Assembly (NCBI GenBank): GCA_964017125.1
Contig: OZ024915.1
Coordinates: 17,837,273 to 17,901,272, forward strand
Direction: 5' to 3'
DNA length: 64,000 nt
DNA from: Flabesymbios commensalis
Taxonomy: Eukaryota > Annelida > Polychaeta > Terebellida > Flabelligeridae
In this document: positions 10,186-21,890 of the stretch, piece after piece
How the letters are laid out: the number at the start of each line of letters is the position of its first letter
Numbering within the stretch: the stretch's first letter is position 1
Translations under genes and position numbers: made by a program
The notes under the pieces: model-generated
The model's database searches: none
What the model was told of the DNA's origin: nothing
The model's input: only the letters and a program-made list of their open reading frames with translations

Positions 10186-11220
10186 GCGACAAGTAGCTTA
10201 CTGACGCTCTCTACCAGTTGTCTACAGAGTAAGATTAGCATAAACTAGAAAAAGGATGTTCTGTAGAGCATGTGAGTCCCTGAGCAGTTTATTAAAGATA
10301 TTAACCGTTTAACCGCCAGTGCCGCATATATTCGGGTTTTCATTTTTTATTAGCACATTATATATCACCTTTTGAACATGTCAAAGATAAAATGTGACAT
10401 CAATCAGAAATATTTGAAAACAATTGTGCTCCATTTTGTCAAATCTAAATAATTTTCACTTACTTGAAGTTGTGGATCGCGTCAGCGAGACACAACTTCA
10501 AGTGGGTGAAAAATCAGATTGAATAATTTGGCGACAAGTAGCTTACTGACGCTCTCTACCAGTTGTCCACAGAGTAAGATTAGCATAAATTAGAAACAGG
10601 ATATTCTGTAGACCATGTGAGTCCCTGAGCAGGTAATTAAAGATATTAACCGTTTAACCGCCAGTGCCGCATATATTCGGGTTTTCATTTTTTATTAGCA
10701 CATTATATATCACCTTTTGAACATGTCAAAGATAAAATGTGACATCAATCAGAAATATTTGAAAACAATTGTGCTCCATTTTGTCAAATCTAAATAATTT
10801 TCACTTACTTGAAGTTGTGGATCGCGTCAGCGAGACACAACTTCAAGTGGGTGCAAAATCAGATTGAATAATTTGGCGACAAGTAGCTTACTGACGCTCT
10901 CTACCAGTTGTCCACAGAGTAAGATCAGCATAAACTAGAAAAAGGATGTTCTGTAGAGCATGTGAGTCCCTGAGCAGTTTATTAAAGATATTAACCGTTT
11001 AACCGCCAGTGCCGCATATATTCGGGTTTTCATTTTTTATTAGCACATTATATATCACCTTTTGAACATGTCAAAGATAAAATGTGACATCAATCAGCAA
11101 TATTTGAAAACAGTTGTGCTCTATTTTGTCAAATCTAAATAATTTTCATTACTTGAAGTTGTGGATCGCGTCAGCGAGACACAACTTCAAGTGGGTGAAA
11201 AATCAGATTGAATAATTTGG
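10186..11220 (+). repeat. 345-bp unit tandemly triplicated, containing a TTAA-1 MITE
   Basis: Three copies start at 10186, 10531 and 10876, each exactly 345 bp. Each unit is about 115 bp of flanking sequence (GCGACAAGTAGCTTACTGAC ...) plus a TTAA-1 MITE cut off just before its last terminal repeat. Only the last MITE runs on to its proper end at 11235. The copies differ at few positions, so the event is fairly young. The junction shares GCG with the MITE end (TTTGGCG), suggesting microhomology. Confidence 0.9.
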
Positions 11221-11235
11221 CGGGCAAAGGGTTAA
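10991..11235 (+). mobile_element. TTAA-1 MITE, complete third copy
   Basis: From TTAACCGTTTAACCGCC to GGCGGGCAAAGGGTTAA. The truncated sisters are at 10301-10530 and 10646-10875. Confidence 0.8.
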
Positions 11236-11322
11236 TATTGGAAATGGTCAGCCAAACCGAAGGGCAATGGAAAGGCCTCCCCCTGGAGGAACCGTCTATG
11301 TTATCGCAGTGTCCACTGTACC
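11236..11322 (+). CDS. candidate exon directly abutting a MITE
   Basis: Sequence after the triplicated MITE block reads NIGNGQPNRRAMERPPPGG then TVYVIAVSTVP before a donor-like GTAATTATG. A different acceptor (AATGGTCAG) would give another frame. Unremarkable length; unknown family; weak support. Confidence 0.18.
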
Positions 11323-11571
11323 AGGTAATTATGTTTGATTACGGTGGCGATCACAGACACTATTAGAGTGTGTTGTATTTGCTAATTAACACGATAAATC
11401 GTTTCAAGTACACTGTCAAGACAATCGCCAAATCAATATAGCGTTTGTAGACCGCTCTTTGTTCGTATTCGCCTACAATTATGCGAACAATTTTCGCAAA
11501 GCAACAATATAGAGTCCCCAACAGAGTAGGAAGGACTCAAAGTCTTTTTCTGGGCCATACCATCTTCCCAC

Positions 11572-11641
11572 CGCAAGGCTGCGCTATCTGAAGTATCTGA
11601 TTACTTGTAAAGGAAGCAGATATTGCTTGTTTGCTTTGCAT
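11572..11641. mobile_element. GCAAAG hairpin MITE, degraded
   Basis: The right arm AAGCAGATATTGCTTGTTTG and GCTTTGCATGG remain; the left arm is changed. Confidence 0.4.
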
Positions 11642-11893
11642 GGCAGGATAGGCTCACGCTTCATAGTGTTTCAGACACCTACTTGAATACATGGTAAATT
11701 TCGCTTATTTTTCATGTTTATATGTCACAGATCTAAAAATGACAGTCCATCTTTCGCTTGATGCTTCTAATGGACACCTTCAGCTGTCAAGGTATATGCC
11801 ACAGACATACAACTGCGGTCTACACGTGTCTGGCTTTGACAGGGAAAAATGCAAATGGAGGACTGCAGAAGAAATGAATTGAAGTTAAACTTT

Positions 11894-12014
11894 CCAAGCA
11901 AACAACCCATCGTGTACAGGGCGTTGAATCAATATTGGTTTGTTGTTGGGCCAGCGTCGCAGACGGCTGGCCAACATCAAACCAACATTGTTTCAACGCC
12001 CTGTGTTTGCTGGG
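11894..12014. mobile_element. CAGCA foldback MITE
   Basis: GGGCGTTGAATCAATATTGG ... TTTCAACGCCCTGTGTTTGC with the usual centre. Confidence 0.75.
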
Positions 12015-12039
12015 AAGACACGTTGAGTACCGTTATACA

Positions 12040-12210
12040 GGTTAATGCTGGGTCTATGACGCAGACGCTGGTCCAATATTAAAATGATGATAGCAACAGC
12101 AGGGCCAATGTCGCAACAGAAAACAGTGTGGTTTGCTGTGTGGTTTGCTGTTTGGCCAACATCAAACCAACATTGATTCAATGTCTCGCGTTTGTTGCGT
12201 GGGTGGTGTT
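12040..12210. mobile_element. degraded CAGCA foldback copies
   Basis: Pieces such as GACGCAGACGCTGGTCC and ATTGATTCAATGTCTCGCG belong to one or two old copies. Confidence 0.45.
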
Positions 12211-12214
12211 CAAA

Positions 12215-14060
12215 TAGCAGAAGATTGCGCGGTCTACCATTGGGTAGCGGTAACACGCGGTAGAGCTGTAACTAAATTGTGGCTGAACAGCCATCAATCA
12301 GTGGTCAACATGGTCAAGATGTGGTTTTATGGTGAGCAACCTTTTCTTTTGGGAGATTGAACTACGCTTCAATAATCTGGTGTACAAACAAGTCATATAT
12401 CCCGTAATAATTATAATATTTTTTCTCCTACGATTGACAACAAAATATTTGATGCAGAAAAATATACATGTAATAGACACATTTATAACTGTAATGCAAT
12501 TTGATTTTTAGGATAACGGAATTGTCATCAATTAAAACTACAAATTCAGCTAGCAGTGTCAGCTATATATTATGGTAAAGACGAAATACCACACAATGAT
12601 TTACAAGTTATAATTCTGTGGATTAATACAGTCGTTAAAGTGCACGTGTTACCTTGTCATGCCGTGTCTTTACCATGGAGGTCAATCAGATGGTCAAGCT
12701 GTAGTTTGTGGTGGTCAAGCCCTCACTGCGGTACGGTCAAGCTGTGACTGACCACCGTCCACCGCCATCAGGTCTGTCTTGCCCTGCTGCACTTCTTGTT
12801 TATGGCAGACTAACGCCTCACTGATCACAATACGGTGTCTGGCAGCACGATACATTGATCCGATTCTGGTTCAATGTTGGGCCACCGTCTGCGACGGTGG
12901 CCCAACATTAAACCAGCATTGAATCAACGTCGGTGTTTTGATTCTGTCTGGTAGCCATCTGACGCCGGCCATCTGCCATCTGCCTAACTACCTAATTCAA
13001 GCTGATGTGGCCTCTGTAATTTATGCGTGATATGACTCGCGTAATCCACACTGTATCAAGATCGCTGTAGACTATGTTATGACGAATATGACCTGTATCA
13101 TTTTGGCTGAGCGATAACCTTTTGTTTGAAAAAAAAGGGGGCGTGGGGGGTTCGGGGGCTTGTCCCCAATATTTTCGGGGACTTTTTAAAGAATTTGGCG
13201 GAAAAAGGAGTGGGCCTGCGCCCCCTGCGCCCCCTCTGGATTCGCAGCTGTATCATGGTATGTGTTTACCTAAGCTATAATAAATGAACACTATTTCATT
13301 AAACATGTTAAAAGTACATGTTTCACCACATGTCACAGACAATCAAAACTAAAACAAAACGAGAGTCTATTTATGACGCTGCTCGCCACAAAAATTATCT
13401 GTCCGATAATCTGGGAGAGTGGTGATTCCCTATTTCAACCCCACCCACGAATTCATACACCTTTGGTTCTAACCAGCCTGAAATGGCAGCGTATCTTTGA
13501 TACATGGCTCTCACGGGTCCTTGAAAACGGGAAAAGTCCGTGAATAGGAAAAAATGAAGTATGAGACTTGAAAATTTCTTCATTTTTTTTGTTAAAATAT
13601 AAATAAACCATGACAAATCTGGGATTTTACATCAACCTGTGATGTTTTGCTGTTGATCGCGACAGACGTCACTCGGTGGCAACAGTGATTAAATAAAGGA
13701 AAATGCCACACTTGAAAAATCTTGACATCTGTCTCATCTATAGATTCAATGTTTTTTATAAACTAATACTTTGCAGACAAACCACGGCACAGCCGCTATT
13801 AATTAGTAATCCGTAATCGCCAGATACACGGCAATAGCTTGTGTATGCATGCACCTTTAGTTTTTCTACTTCTACATTCTATAGCATTTAAAGCTAGTAA
13901 TAGGGGCTTATGCCTACATGTATATTTTTACACATCTCCATATCAGTATAAAAGATACACTGGCCAAATTATTAATGGGCCTAGGTTGTATCATATAGAG
14001 GAGGTGGTAGATAAATTTTATTATGGTGCAAATAGTTCACGCAATATATAAGTCGCATCT
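12215..14060. other. no gene recognised
   Basis: Contains the MITE at 12839 and a G-rich stretch at 13127-13250 (GGGGGGTTCGGGGGCTTGTC) typical of old transposon DNA. A minus frame at 13395-13600 (YQRYAAISGWLEPKVYEF) has an acceptor-like TTTTCAAG before it but no clear donor. Confidence 0.35.
12839..12951. mobile_element. CAGCA foldback MITE
   Basis: CTGGCAGCACGATACATTG ... GATTCTGTCTGG; the inner arms around CCACCGTCTGCGACGGTGG pair perfectly. Confidence 0.75.
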
Positions 14061-14064
14061 GAAA

Positions 14065-14405
14065 TTTGGCAATCAGCCAATGGCGGTCGCGGTATTCAGC
14101 GCTGCTAAACAGCCCCAGCGTGGCTGAAGGTTTCAGCCACAGATTGACCCCGTACAAAATCGTGGGACATTTCTTTGGACAATCATATCTAAGATTTAGC
14201 CTTGAATAATCATGTCGAAAATAGTGTTTTTTAGAATCAGTAGCATTTTAGCAACGAGATCACATGCTGGACTTATTATTCGCACAGTTATTAAAACGTT
14301 TTGGCATTTTTCGGGGCTTGGGGTCGAGATCGCTCTCGGTCTCCGCCATGTTGAAAAAACGTTGATTTTTTCGGGTGAAACAAATACAGCAATCCACGGC
14401 CTCAA
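14065..14405 (+). mobile_element. non-coding repeat, partner of 9030-9415
   Basis: Same blocks in the opposite orientation (CAGCCAATGG, CCCCGTACAAAATCGTGGGA, GGTCGAGATCGCTCTCGG, CCGCCATGTTGAAAAAACG). A CAGCA MITE end (CTCGTGTTTGCTGGG) follows at 14439-14453. Confidence 0.5.
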
Positions 14406-14767
14406 TGAGGCATCATCAGGCAAGCATTGCGTCAGCGCCTCGTGTTTGCTGGGATACGGCAGCCCCGTATTTTTCAAATGGATTAAGATTATTTCCAGAG
14501 TATCGGCAGCGTGTCGCTCTTTATTCAGCGTATCGGCAGCGTGTCGGCGATACTAGTAGCGTAGCGGCAGCGAAACTCAGGGTGTCGGCCCGACACGCTA
14601 ATAGGCCCTGGTTAGAACCCTGCCTGAGTTTGTAAGCTGCATAGGTGACCTAAATCAATCTAAAGTTGTGCAAGCCTCGTTATTGCATTCTTTTTACATT
14701 TCAAGATATAAAATTGAAAGGCGAAAATTTGATACATTTTCTAAGCTTATATAGCCAGGATATTGTA

Positions 14768-14834
14768 CCATTTTCACCCACTTGAAGTTGTGTCTCGCTA
14801 CCGCGACACACAACTTCAAGTGGGTGAAAATGCA
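14768..14834. mobile_element. solo ACTTGAAGTTGTG hairpin
   Basis: A near-perfect hairpin (TTTTCACCCACTTGAAGTTG and its complement) without the TTAA ends of families 1 and 2. Confidence 0.55.
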
Positions 14835-15234
14835 GTATAATTTGTACAGTGTGACTCACTGAGCACTCCAATAAGTGCCCTCCCGGCTACGTACAAACGA
14901 GGAAGAAATCCTCGTATACCCTGTATCTGGCTTAGTGGAATAGTGCTCACAGTTTCCAGGGGATCATCGGTTTTGTATGTGCAATATTTTTTAGCGCGGA
15001 TGCAACAAAAGTTTATATGAACAACAACTTTGTAGGATCCATCGATTGTTTTTTCTTACAAATATAAACACTGCTACTAAATTCACATCTGATGTTAAAG
15101 CTTAATTACAACATATCCTATTTGCTGGTATTGTTTAACAATTGATTGTGAATTCATAGCAATGCAAGACGAACACATCATTTTGCGTCTCATATTTTCT
15201 CGCTTTTTTTCTCTCGCAAAAACATCCAGTTTAC

Positions 15235-15416
15235 ATTACATTGGGAAGCGTGGCAATCGTTTATTTGGGTGATTTGTCTTTTTGACTTCCTGGTTGCAGT
15301 CACATAGCGGCCTGTAGACACAGCGTTGGCACAATGTAAGGTAAAGAATAATGCCGTTGGCCCAGCATCATTTAGTTTTGAAGGCTTGCTGTCGTCAGTT
15401 TTGAGATGAGTGTGGA
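15235..15416 (-). CDS. candidate host exon, 3' part, beyond the MITE
   Basis: The minus-strand frame after the MITE reads VHTHLKTDDSKPSKLND..., then ALFFTLHCANAVSTGRYVTA and a basic stretch, with a stop near 15190. The 'C...TGRYVT' block resembles the end of galactose-binding F5/8C-like or fucolectin domains; this is a weak resemblance, not an assignment. Whether it belongs with 15529-15690 depends on whether the MITE entered one exon. Confidence 0.22.
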
Positions 15417-15527
15417 CCTGGCAAACACGCGACATTGACCCAATGCTGTTTTAAGGCTGGCCCACCGCCTTCGACGTCGGCCCAACATTAAAATCACATT
15501 GGCTTAAGGTGTCGTGTTTGCTGCGGG
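15417..15527. mobile_element. CAGCA foldback MITE inside a coding-like frame
   Basis: CCTGGCAAACACGCGACATT ... GTGTCGTGTTTGCTGCGGG. It separates the two candidate exon pieces on the minus strand. Confidence 0.75.
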
Positions 15528-15528
15528 A

Positions 15529-15690
15529 GTGGGTCAACCGTAACTTGACCAGTAGAGCATGACCCTTCACTGACCAGTGGCCATTCAGCCGGCACCGCCA
15601 CCGACTGTGAAGTCACCCACAAAGTGTCCTCTTCATTACACCAGCTGACTTTCTCTATGCTGAAGCTGAATATTTCACAAAACATGACAT
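15529..15690 (-). CDS. candidate host exon, 5' part, disrupted by a MITE
   Basis: An open minus-strand frame rich in Trp, Cys and Ser (SIEKVSWCNEEDTLW... AEWPLVSEGSCSTG) that looks coding by composition: three Trp in about 45 residues. Possible acceptors (TATTCAG, CTTCAG) lie just upstream. The frame runs straight into a CAGCA foldback MITE at 15417-15527, and coding-like sequence resumes on the other side. I do not recognise the family. It may be an old exon or a decayed gene. Confidence 0.25.
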
Positions 15691-15727
15691 TTGTGTTTAA
15701 TTTAGGTGAGAATAAAAAATCCAAGCA

Positions 15728-16324
15728 ATTTGTATTCTGTCACAACTTTTTTTCCCTGCAACATGCTACTTCTCAATACCTGTCAAACAGTCTCCCTTTC
15801 TAAAAAACTGGTAGTTTTGATTTATCAGTAATTACAATAAGACCGATGTGGTAAATTGAAATACTTTATGAGCAATTAAAACCATATAATCTTCAAACAA
15901 CTAAATAAGGAGTTAATAAGATACCATGACCATGGCTATGCATTTAATTTGTGATTTTTTGGTCCAGCAACGAAAATAACATCGGGCTTAAAAAAACCCC
16001 TCTTTTAAGCCATTTGGATATATGAAGTAGGCCTACTCAATGTTATCATTAGCACAGCTTATCTTACACTGCTTAAACCGTTATCATAATTGATTTTCTA
16101 ATATATAGCAGAATATTCAAAAACACCCGCGGCTCAAAGGTTTGGCAAAGTTTATAAAGACGTTTTTGTGTTATTTAGATATTTGTCCATAAATCAGGGT
16201 ATATGCCAATGTAAAATATATCATTGAACAGTTTTCACAGATGTGGTGCAGTCATATGTTGTAAAAAGATAAACATATCTGCTACTATACTAAGCCATCT
16301 GGACTTGCAAGGGTATATATATAA
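15728..16324. other. no recognisable feature
   Basis: A+T-rich, no repeats of the families above. Confidence 0.4.
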
Positions 16325-16456
16325 GCCGTATATAGCCCTGTAATGGTATAACTCAGCTGTATATAGCCCTGTAATGGTATAACTCAGCTGTATATAGCCC
16401 TGGAGATATTTATACACGGGTTAACCCTTATAGCCCTGGAGATATTTATACACGGG
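16325..16456 (+). repeat. nested short tandem duplications at a MITE end
   Basis: A 31-bp unit (TATATAGCCCTGTAATGG...) occurs twice, followed by a 36-bp unit (AGCCCTGGAGATATTTATAC...) occurring twice. The second unit includes the TTAACCCTTA end of the adjoining TTAA-3 element. Confidence 0.75.
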
Positions 16457-16702
16457 TTAACCCTTATAGCGCTGAAATATTTTGTACAAACCATGAAGAC
16501 CAAATGTTTTTTTAAATTTGAAAACATCATAAATGTCATAATTAGGCTGTTTTTGCTTTATGTGAATATCTGTTATGGGTGAGCGGCCACTATAAATATT
16601 TTAATTTTGTCAGCGCGGAGACCGTCTTTATACGTCAGAATCGGACGTCTACAGACGTCTGATTCTGAAATATAAAGACGATCCCCGCGAGGAAAGGGTT
16701 AA
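16457..16702 (+). mobile_element. TTAA-3 MITE, complete
   Basis: TTAACCCTTATAGCGCTG ... GAGGAAAGGGTTAA. The hairpin is near the right end with arms TCAGAATCGGACGTCTACAG / GACGTCTGATTCTGA. Confidence 0.75.
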
Positions 16703-16731
16703 ATCAGAAAAATAATACGTTCAGTACGAGC

Positions 16732-16944
16732 TTAACCCTTTAACCGCCGGTGCCGTCAATATTCGTTTTTTACATTTTTTATTAGCACATTACATATCAC
16801 CTTTAAACATGTTACAGATAAAAAGTGACATTATTCAGCAAGATTAGAAATTAGTTAACATCAATTTTGTTCAATTTGAATAATTTTCACTCACTTCAAG
16901 TGGGTGAAAATTGCAATTGAAGAATTTGGCGGTTAAAGGGTTAA
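16732..16944 (+). mobile_element. TTAA-1 MITE lacking hairpin centre
   Basis: Both TTAA ends are intact (TTAACCCTTTAACCGCC / GGCGGTTAAAGGGTTAA), but the hairpin is reduced to CACTCACTTCAAGTGGGTG. Confidence 0.8.
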
Positions 16945-17574
16945 GCCAGTCAAAAGCCTTAACAATATCACCACGGTTGACATTCCAATACCAATCCTAA
17001 GTGCAGTACTATAATTACAGTATTTAAAACACTAATGAACACTATTTCATATCAATAACATTATGATCACATAGGCCTATAGGAATACATATTTTATATT
17101 CAGTTTCAGATGTGCACGCAACAGAGAACTAAATATTCCAGCATCACGAAAAATGGCGATGATCATTCAGTGAGCTGCGATGAATGTGTGCTAATTCATA
17201 AGTAAATAAATGAATGTGTATTACACATTTGTGCACATACATGTACAGGTTCACAATGGATTAATTATAGGCCTACCAATAAACATGATAAACAACTAGT
17301 ATTTTTTTTGCTCGGTGGACATGGTGGTAGCAGCGAGATGTGGTTAAGTAATACTCCCAACATGTTGGCAGTTACGAAAAAAGGTCAGCATTTTTTTATT
17401 GGTTAAAATTCACAAAAGTACCTAATTATTACCATCAAGACCACGCATTTTAGAAATAATGGTCACTTTCTAATGGGAAATCTCTTTACCACAACACCTC
17501 TGCTTCTTTACAGAACTACATTGCCAGGTACTATGTATTCAATCCTTTAACATGATGTTCATCCCTGGTTCACC
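16945..17574. other. no recognisable feature
   Basis: Non-coding; nothing supported. Confidence 0.4.
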
Positions 17575-17651
17575 ACAAGCTGCCTACGTTGACCCAATGT
17601 CGGTTTAAGGCCAGCGTCTATCAGCATTAAACATCAGGCAAATGTTTCGTG
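17575..17651. mobile_element. CAGCA foldback MITE, degraded
   Basis: CTACGTTGACCCAATGTCGG and AATGTTTCGTGTTT flank a deleted centre; it abuts the TTAA-5 copy. Confidence 0.5.
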
Positions 17652-17906
17652 TTTAAAACTCTTTAAGCCCTCACGATGCATTAAAGCATCATTTTACATC
17701 CCTGTATACAGACCTAATTTTCCTACAACTAGGGGTTTTATAATGAAAATTTCCTTGAAACTGTTTTAGCAATACATGATAATTCTCTTTAATTTTTCAT
17801 CCACTTCAAGACATTTTCGTCCACTACAAGTCGAGAATTGCGGCAGCAATTCGCGCCTTGTAGTGGATGAAGATGACAATGATAAATTCAGGCTCGAAAG
17901 GGTTAT
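17652..17906 (-). mobile_element. TTAA-5 MITE, second copy
   Basis: Reverse-orientation copy of 268-518, with the same TCACGATGCATTAAAGCATC end and the CTACAAGTCGAGAATTGC hairpin. Confidence 0.7.
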
Positions 17907-18029
17907 TGAGCATACTATTAACCTTTATCATTCCAAGATCAATGAGCCATGATGCCGGTATCAGGTGAATTAAATGTAATATTAAAATTAATTGCCTTGA
18001 GTGTGATAGATAGTCAAAAATAAATTATA

Positions 18030-18270
18030 CCTCTTTTATTTTGGAAGATTTTTCTTTGACTGGAAGGTCTGTCTCGCTACCGCAACCAGAAAGTTGTTGA
18101 AAATAATTCCTCTTTGTTTAATTGGAGACCAAATATTTGCATATATTGATATTTAAACACTTATTTCATTTCCAATAAAAGTGATTTCATCGGCTGGCAA
18201 AGTGGATTAAGAATGTCTATATTCGTGATTAGTCGTGATTAGCGGAGAACTTACCCGAAATTTCCCAGTA
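18030..18270 (+). mobile_element. TTAA-2 MITE, degraded
   Basis: Recognisable GTCTCGCTACCGCAACC loop, GAGACCAAATATTTGCATA and TTCCAATAAAAGTGATTTC blocks. Confidence 0.5.
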
Positions 18271-18974
18271 TCTCTGTTAATATACCCATATTCCACTTGA
18301 TAAATTTAATCTACATTATACAACAACTTCACGTCCCGCCCTTTACGAAGCAGCAGCAGGGAAAATAAAAAGAGAATTACAATTGACTGGATTATAATGC
18401 TTAGAATAGAGTCCGTTCAACGGACTCTTTTCTAAGAAAAAAAAAATACTTAGGTTTTTCTTTACGTGGAATTGTTATTGGACACGTAGTTTATAAATTG
18501 CTGTGTTGACACTACTATGTGGATAATATCCATTTGCTTCTTTGTACATCTTTGCGCCTAGAATGTCTAATCTTTGTGTGTATAAACATGATACATCGTT
18601 ATTGTACCGGTCGATTGACTGGTCACCGGAGTAAATCCTTAATGCTGAAACACAAACAACCCTATACACAGAATTAGGCCTATAGTCCCCGTTTGCTGAA
18701 CAGAGTGCATGTTGTATTACGCCGCGTAGGCTAAACTGGGCAGAAGCACTTTCTATTGATCCCGCATGGCATTTTACCATGCATTTGTTGTTCGTATGTT
18801 TTAATATATTGTATTAGTATTAGTCGCTATTTTTCGAACTTAAGCAATCTAGAATTATTGCCAATACGAAAATTCATAGATTCATTGGCTCTGAACATCG
18901 AGAATGGTATCGATTCGAATGTCTGCGTTTCTGAGCTCGACTTACCGAGGATTGGGGCTCTATAGAAAAGATCG
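18271..18974. other. no gene recognised
   Basis: The last part (about 18830-18974) may be the 3' end of the retroelement whose tail seeded the microsatellite. Confidence 0.35.
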
Positions 18975-18986
18975 AATAATTGATTA

Positions 18987-19021
<35 letters not shown>

Positions 19022-19105
19022 CATTCATTCATTCATTCATTTATTCATTCATTCATTCATTCATTCATTCATTCATTCATTCATTCATTCATTCATTCGT
19101 TCATA
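18975..19105. repeat. compound (ATTG)n-(ATTC)n microsatellite
   Basis: About 11 ATTG units switch at 19020 to about 20 ATTC units. The sequence just upstream (GGGGCTCTATAGAAAAGATC) looks like the 3' end of a LINE or SINE, so the array probably grew from a retroelement tail. Confidence 0.85.
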
Positions 19106-19175
19106 CATCATGTTCATTGATTCATTCATTGATCACTGCAATTGAACACGTTGGCATCAGTTTTTTTTTCGTAAT

Positions 19176-19312
19176 TAGTTCTCGACTTGTAGTTCTTGAC
19201 TATATCTTTAAATGAGTCACAATATTATTACATTTTCACTATATTGGTAAATTAGGTCAATTTCAGATGTAAAATGGCGCTTTGATGCATCATGAGGGTA
19301 CGAAGGGTGAAA
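19176..19312 (+). mobile_element. TTAA-5 MITE fragment
   Basis: Keeps TTCTCGACTTGTAGT from the hairpin arm and ATGCATCATGAGGG from the end; the rest is degraded. Confidence 0.45.
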
Positions 19313-19759
19313 TTTATATCATTTGAAGCGTTATTATTATAGTCGTACTTGACGCCTACAGGGTAACACTTGCTGCGGATGTGCTACCGTCTCGCGAATG
19401 GGAAGTAAGTGACAAGCTGACAATAACGAGGTAGACACCTCTGAGCTCTAGTGACGTCATACCGTCCGGGGAATACCTGCTCACCTGAGCACTTCATATG
19501 TCACTCCACCACGGGGGCCCCATTTTGTCAATAATTGGATCTTCTGTCGGAATTTTAGATCATGGGCTGAAAGTCCTGGGGATTTTTGTGGACCAAGTTA
19601 TTTTCAGGTCGTCTGCATATTTTAAATGCATTTAAGGTCACCATGGGTCATCGAAGTAAGGTAGGCCTACACTAGAGCCTTAGGGTGGTATAAGAATGTG
19701 TCATAAGTATGTGTCATATAAATAGGTCGAAAGCCAAGTACATATGATGACATAGGTAG
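19313..19759 (+). other. sequence upstream of the LINE, with AGGTCA half-sites
   Basis: AAGGTCA occurs repeatedly at about 19634-19830, including two TCAAGGTCA/GCAAGGTCA extended half-sites. It may be transposon DNA. Confidence 0.3.
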
Positions 19760-21890
19760 GTGTTGGGTTTCATAGGGGAGTTATCCCAATGTCATGGTAA
19801 GGTCATATCAAGGTCACAGCAAGGTCAAATCAACTCAAAACGGTTAAACAATATACAACAACAAGTCTACCCACCCCATGTTGATTATTTTGATTATAAA
19901 AACATGAATAATATTATAAAGCAAGTTACGTCATTCCAACATAATGTAGAGCACGATAAATCCAATATGACACAGTTCCTAAACAGTCCCATAACTGCGG
20001 AAGAAATTAAAAAGGCGATTCAAAAGTTGAAATGCAAGAAAGCAGTGGGTGTAGATGGTATTTCTGCCGAATTTTACAAATATGGATGTAACGAACTCTT
20101 GCCAGCATTAGAATTGCTGTTCAATACCATTCTTACCAATGGAGAATATCCATCTAGATGGGCTACCGGTATAATTCACCCTGTCCACAAAAAGGGGGAC
20201 CATGGTGTTCCAGATAATTACAGAAAAATCACGGTCATGCCGTGTATTGGGAAACTATTTGAATCTGTACTTGATAACAGACTCTCATGTAAAAACAAAG
20301 TATGTAATGATAATATTCGCGAACTATGGACAATATATTCATACTATGTGCTATCATAGATAAACAAAGGTGTCTTTTTAAACCCCTGTATACATTCTTT
20401 GTTGATTTCACAAAAGCATTTCACTGTATTGATAGAACAGCATTATACTACAAATTATTTAACAGGGGAATAGACGGCAACTTGCTAAACATAATAAAAA
20501 GCATGTTTTCTAAAGCAGACTGCCGTATAAAATGGGACTCGCGTATCAGTGACAAAAAAAGCGAATTTGGGGTACTACAAGGCGGTATGCTCAGTCCCAA
20601 ACTATTCACGGATTTTTTACAAGACATATCCGCATCATTTGACCAAGATCAAGGTATCGCTGTGGACACCTTACTAATGGTATATCTGTTATTTGCAGAT
20701 GACCTGGTCCTTTTTTCTTATCTTTCCTTTTCTTATCTTTAATGAACGTTACACAACAGTATGTGGAAGCTTCCACTGTGTGGATAACATTATAGAAAAG
20801 GCTGAACAATATAAATACATTGGTGTAGTGTATAGCACCAAGTCCGCTAATAACGTGTTAAAATAAACTTTTTCTCATCTTGCTTCCCAAGCTGGGAAAG
20901 CAATCTTTGCTCTACGCAAACAGTCCCGTCCTGTGGTCGGTAAATTGTCACCCACTATTGCGTTCAAGGTATTTGATTGCCAAATATTGCCCATACTAGA
21001 ATATGGAAGTGATATGTGGTATACAGGCGATGATGTTAACGATCTGGAAAAAAATCCATCTAAAATTTATTAAATCCACACTTGGCGTTAGAAAGCAAAT
21101 ACAGACACCTGCAATATATGGGGACACGGGTCGATTTCCACTGATCATCCGGCAACACATAAAAGCTGTAAAATATTGTTGTAGAATTCTAAAACTATCT
21201 CAGAGCCATCCTGTCAGAAAAGCCTGCAATATGCTACTTGAGCTAGATGCCATTGGCTTCACGAATTGGTGTTCCCATATTCGCTCTGACCTCGAACGAA
21301 CCGGGCTTGATCAAACTTGGGAATCATAGAATATTGGGGATACAAATAAATTCATGCTTTCATTTAAAGAATCAATGGTTAGAATATTTACACAGCGGTG
21401 GAGAAAAGATATTGAGAGCTCCAGTAAGCTGCGCACATATGCATTAGTAAAAAAATATTTCTGTGTTGAACCATATATCTTGCACATAAGGGGGAACCAC
21501 CTCATAACAGCAATGGCGAGATATCGAATGAGCTCACATGATCCAAATATAGAAAGAGGACGATTCAATAATCCAATTACTCCAAAAAATCAGCGAATAT
21601 GCACAAGGTGTGAATTAAACGAAATTGACGACGAAATACATCTTCTTCTCTACTGTAGCGCTATGAATAATGAACGCGAAATCTTGTTTGATTCTGTAGC
21701 CGCAATTATCAATATACAACCGACAAATGAAATTTTTCTACGAATTATGACATCTAGAGACATAACAGTGGTGAAGTCACTAGCGCAATTTATTTATGGT
21801 TGCTTTAAACAAATTAGGGTTAAAAATACTGAGTATAATAAATCTGTCACCTGTCGCTATATTATCCATATTATCATGTCCTCATGATCT
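19760..21890 (+). mobile_element. LINE (Jockey/CR1-like group), 5'-truncated and broken
   Basis: Reverse transcriptase and the C-terminal part of a non-LTR retrotransposon; the endonuclease and 5' end are missing. Visible blocks: KCKKAVGVDGISAEF and NYRKITVMPCIGKLFE (fingers/palm start), FVDFTKAF (motif A with its catalytic Asp), LQGGMLSPKLF (motif B) and LLFADDLVLFS (motif C, FADD at 20692-20703). Then KAEQYKYIGVVY, a tail with LPILEYGSDMWYTG, and a C-terminal segment ending in HLLLYCSAMNNERE. It is spread over at least four frames: there is a deletion plus frameshift near 20290-20340, loss of sequence after motif C at about 20715, and further shifts near 20870, 21050 and 21330. It is inactive. 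Placement in the Jockey/CR1-like group rests on motif style, not on a tree. Confidence 0.85.
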
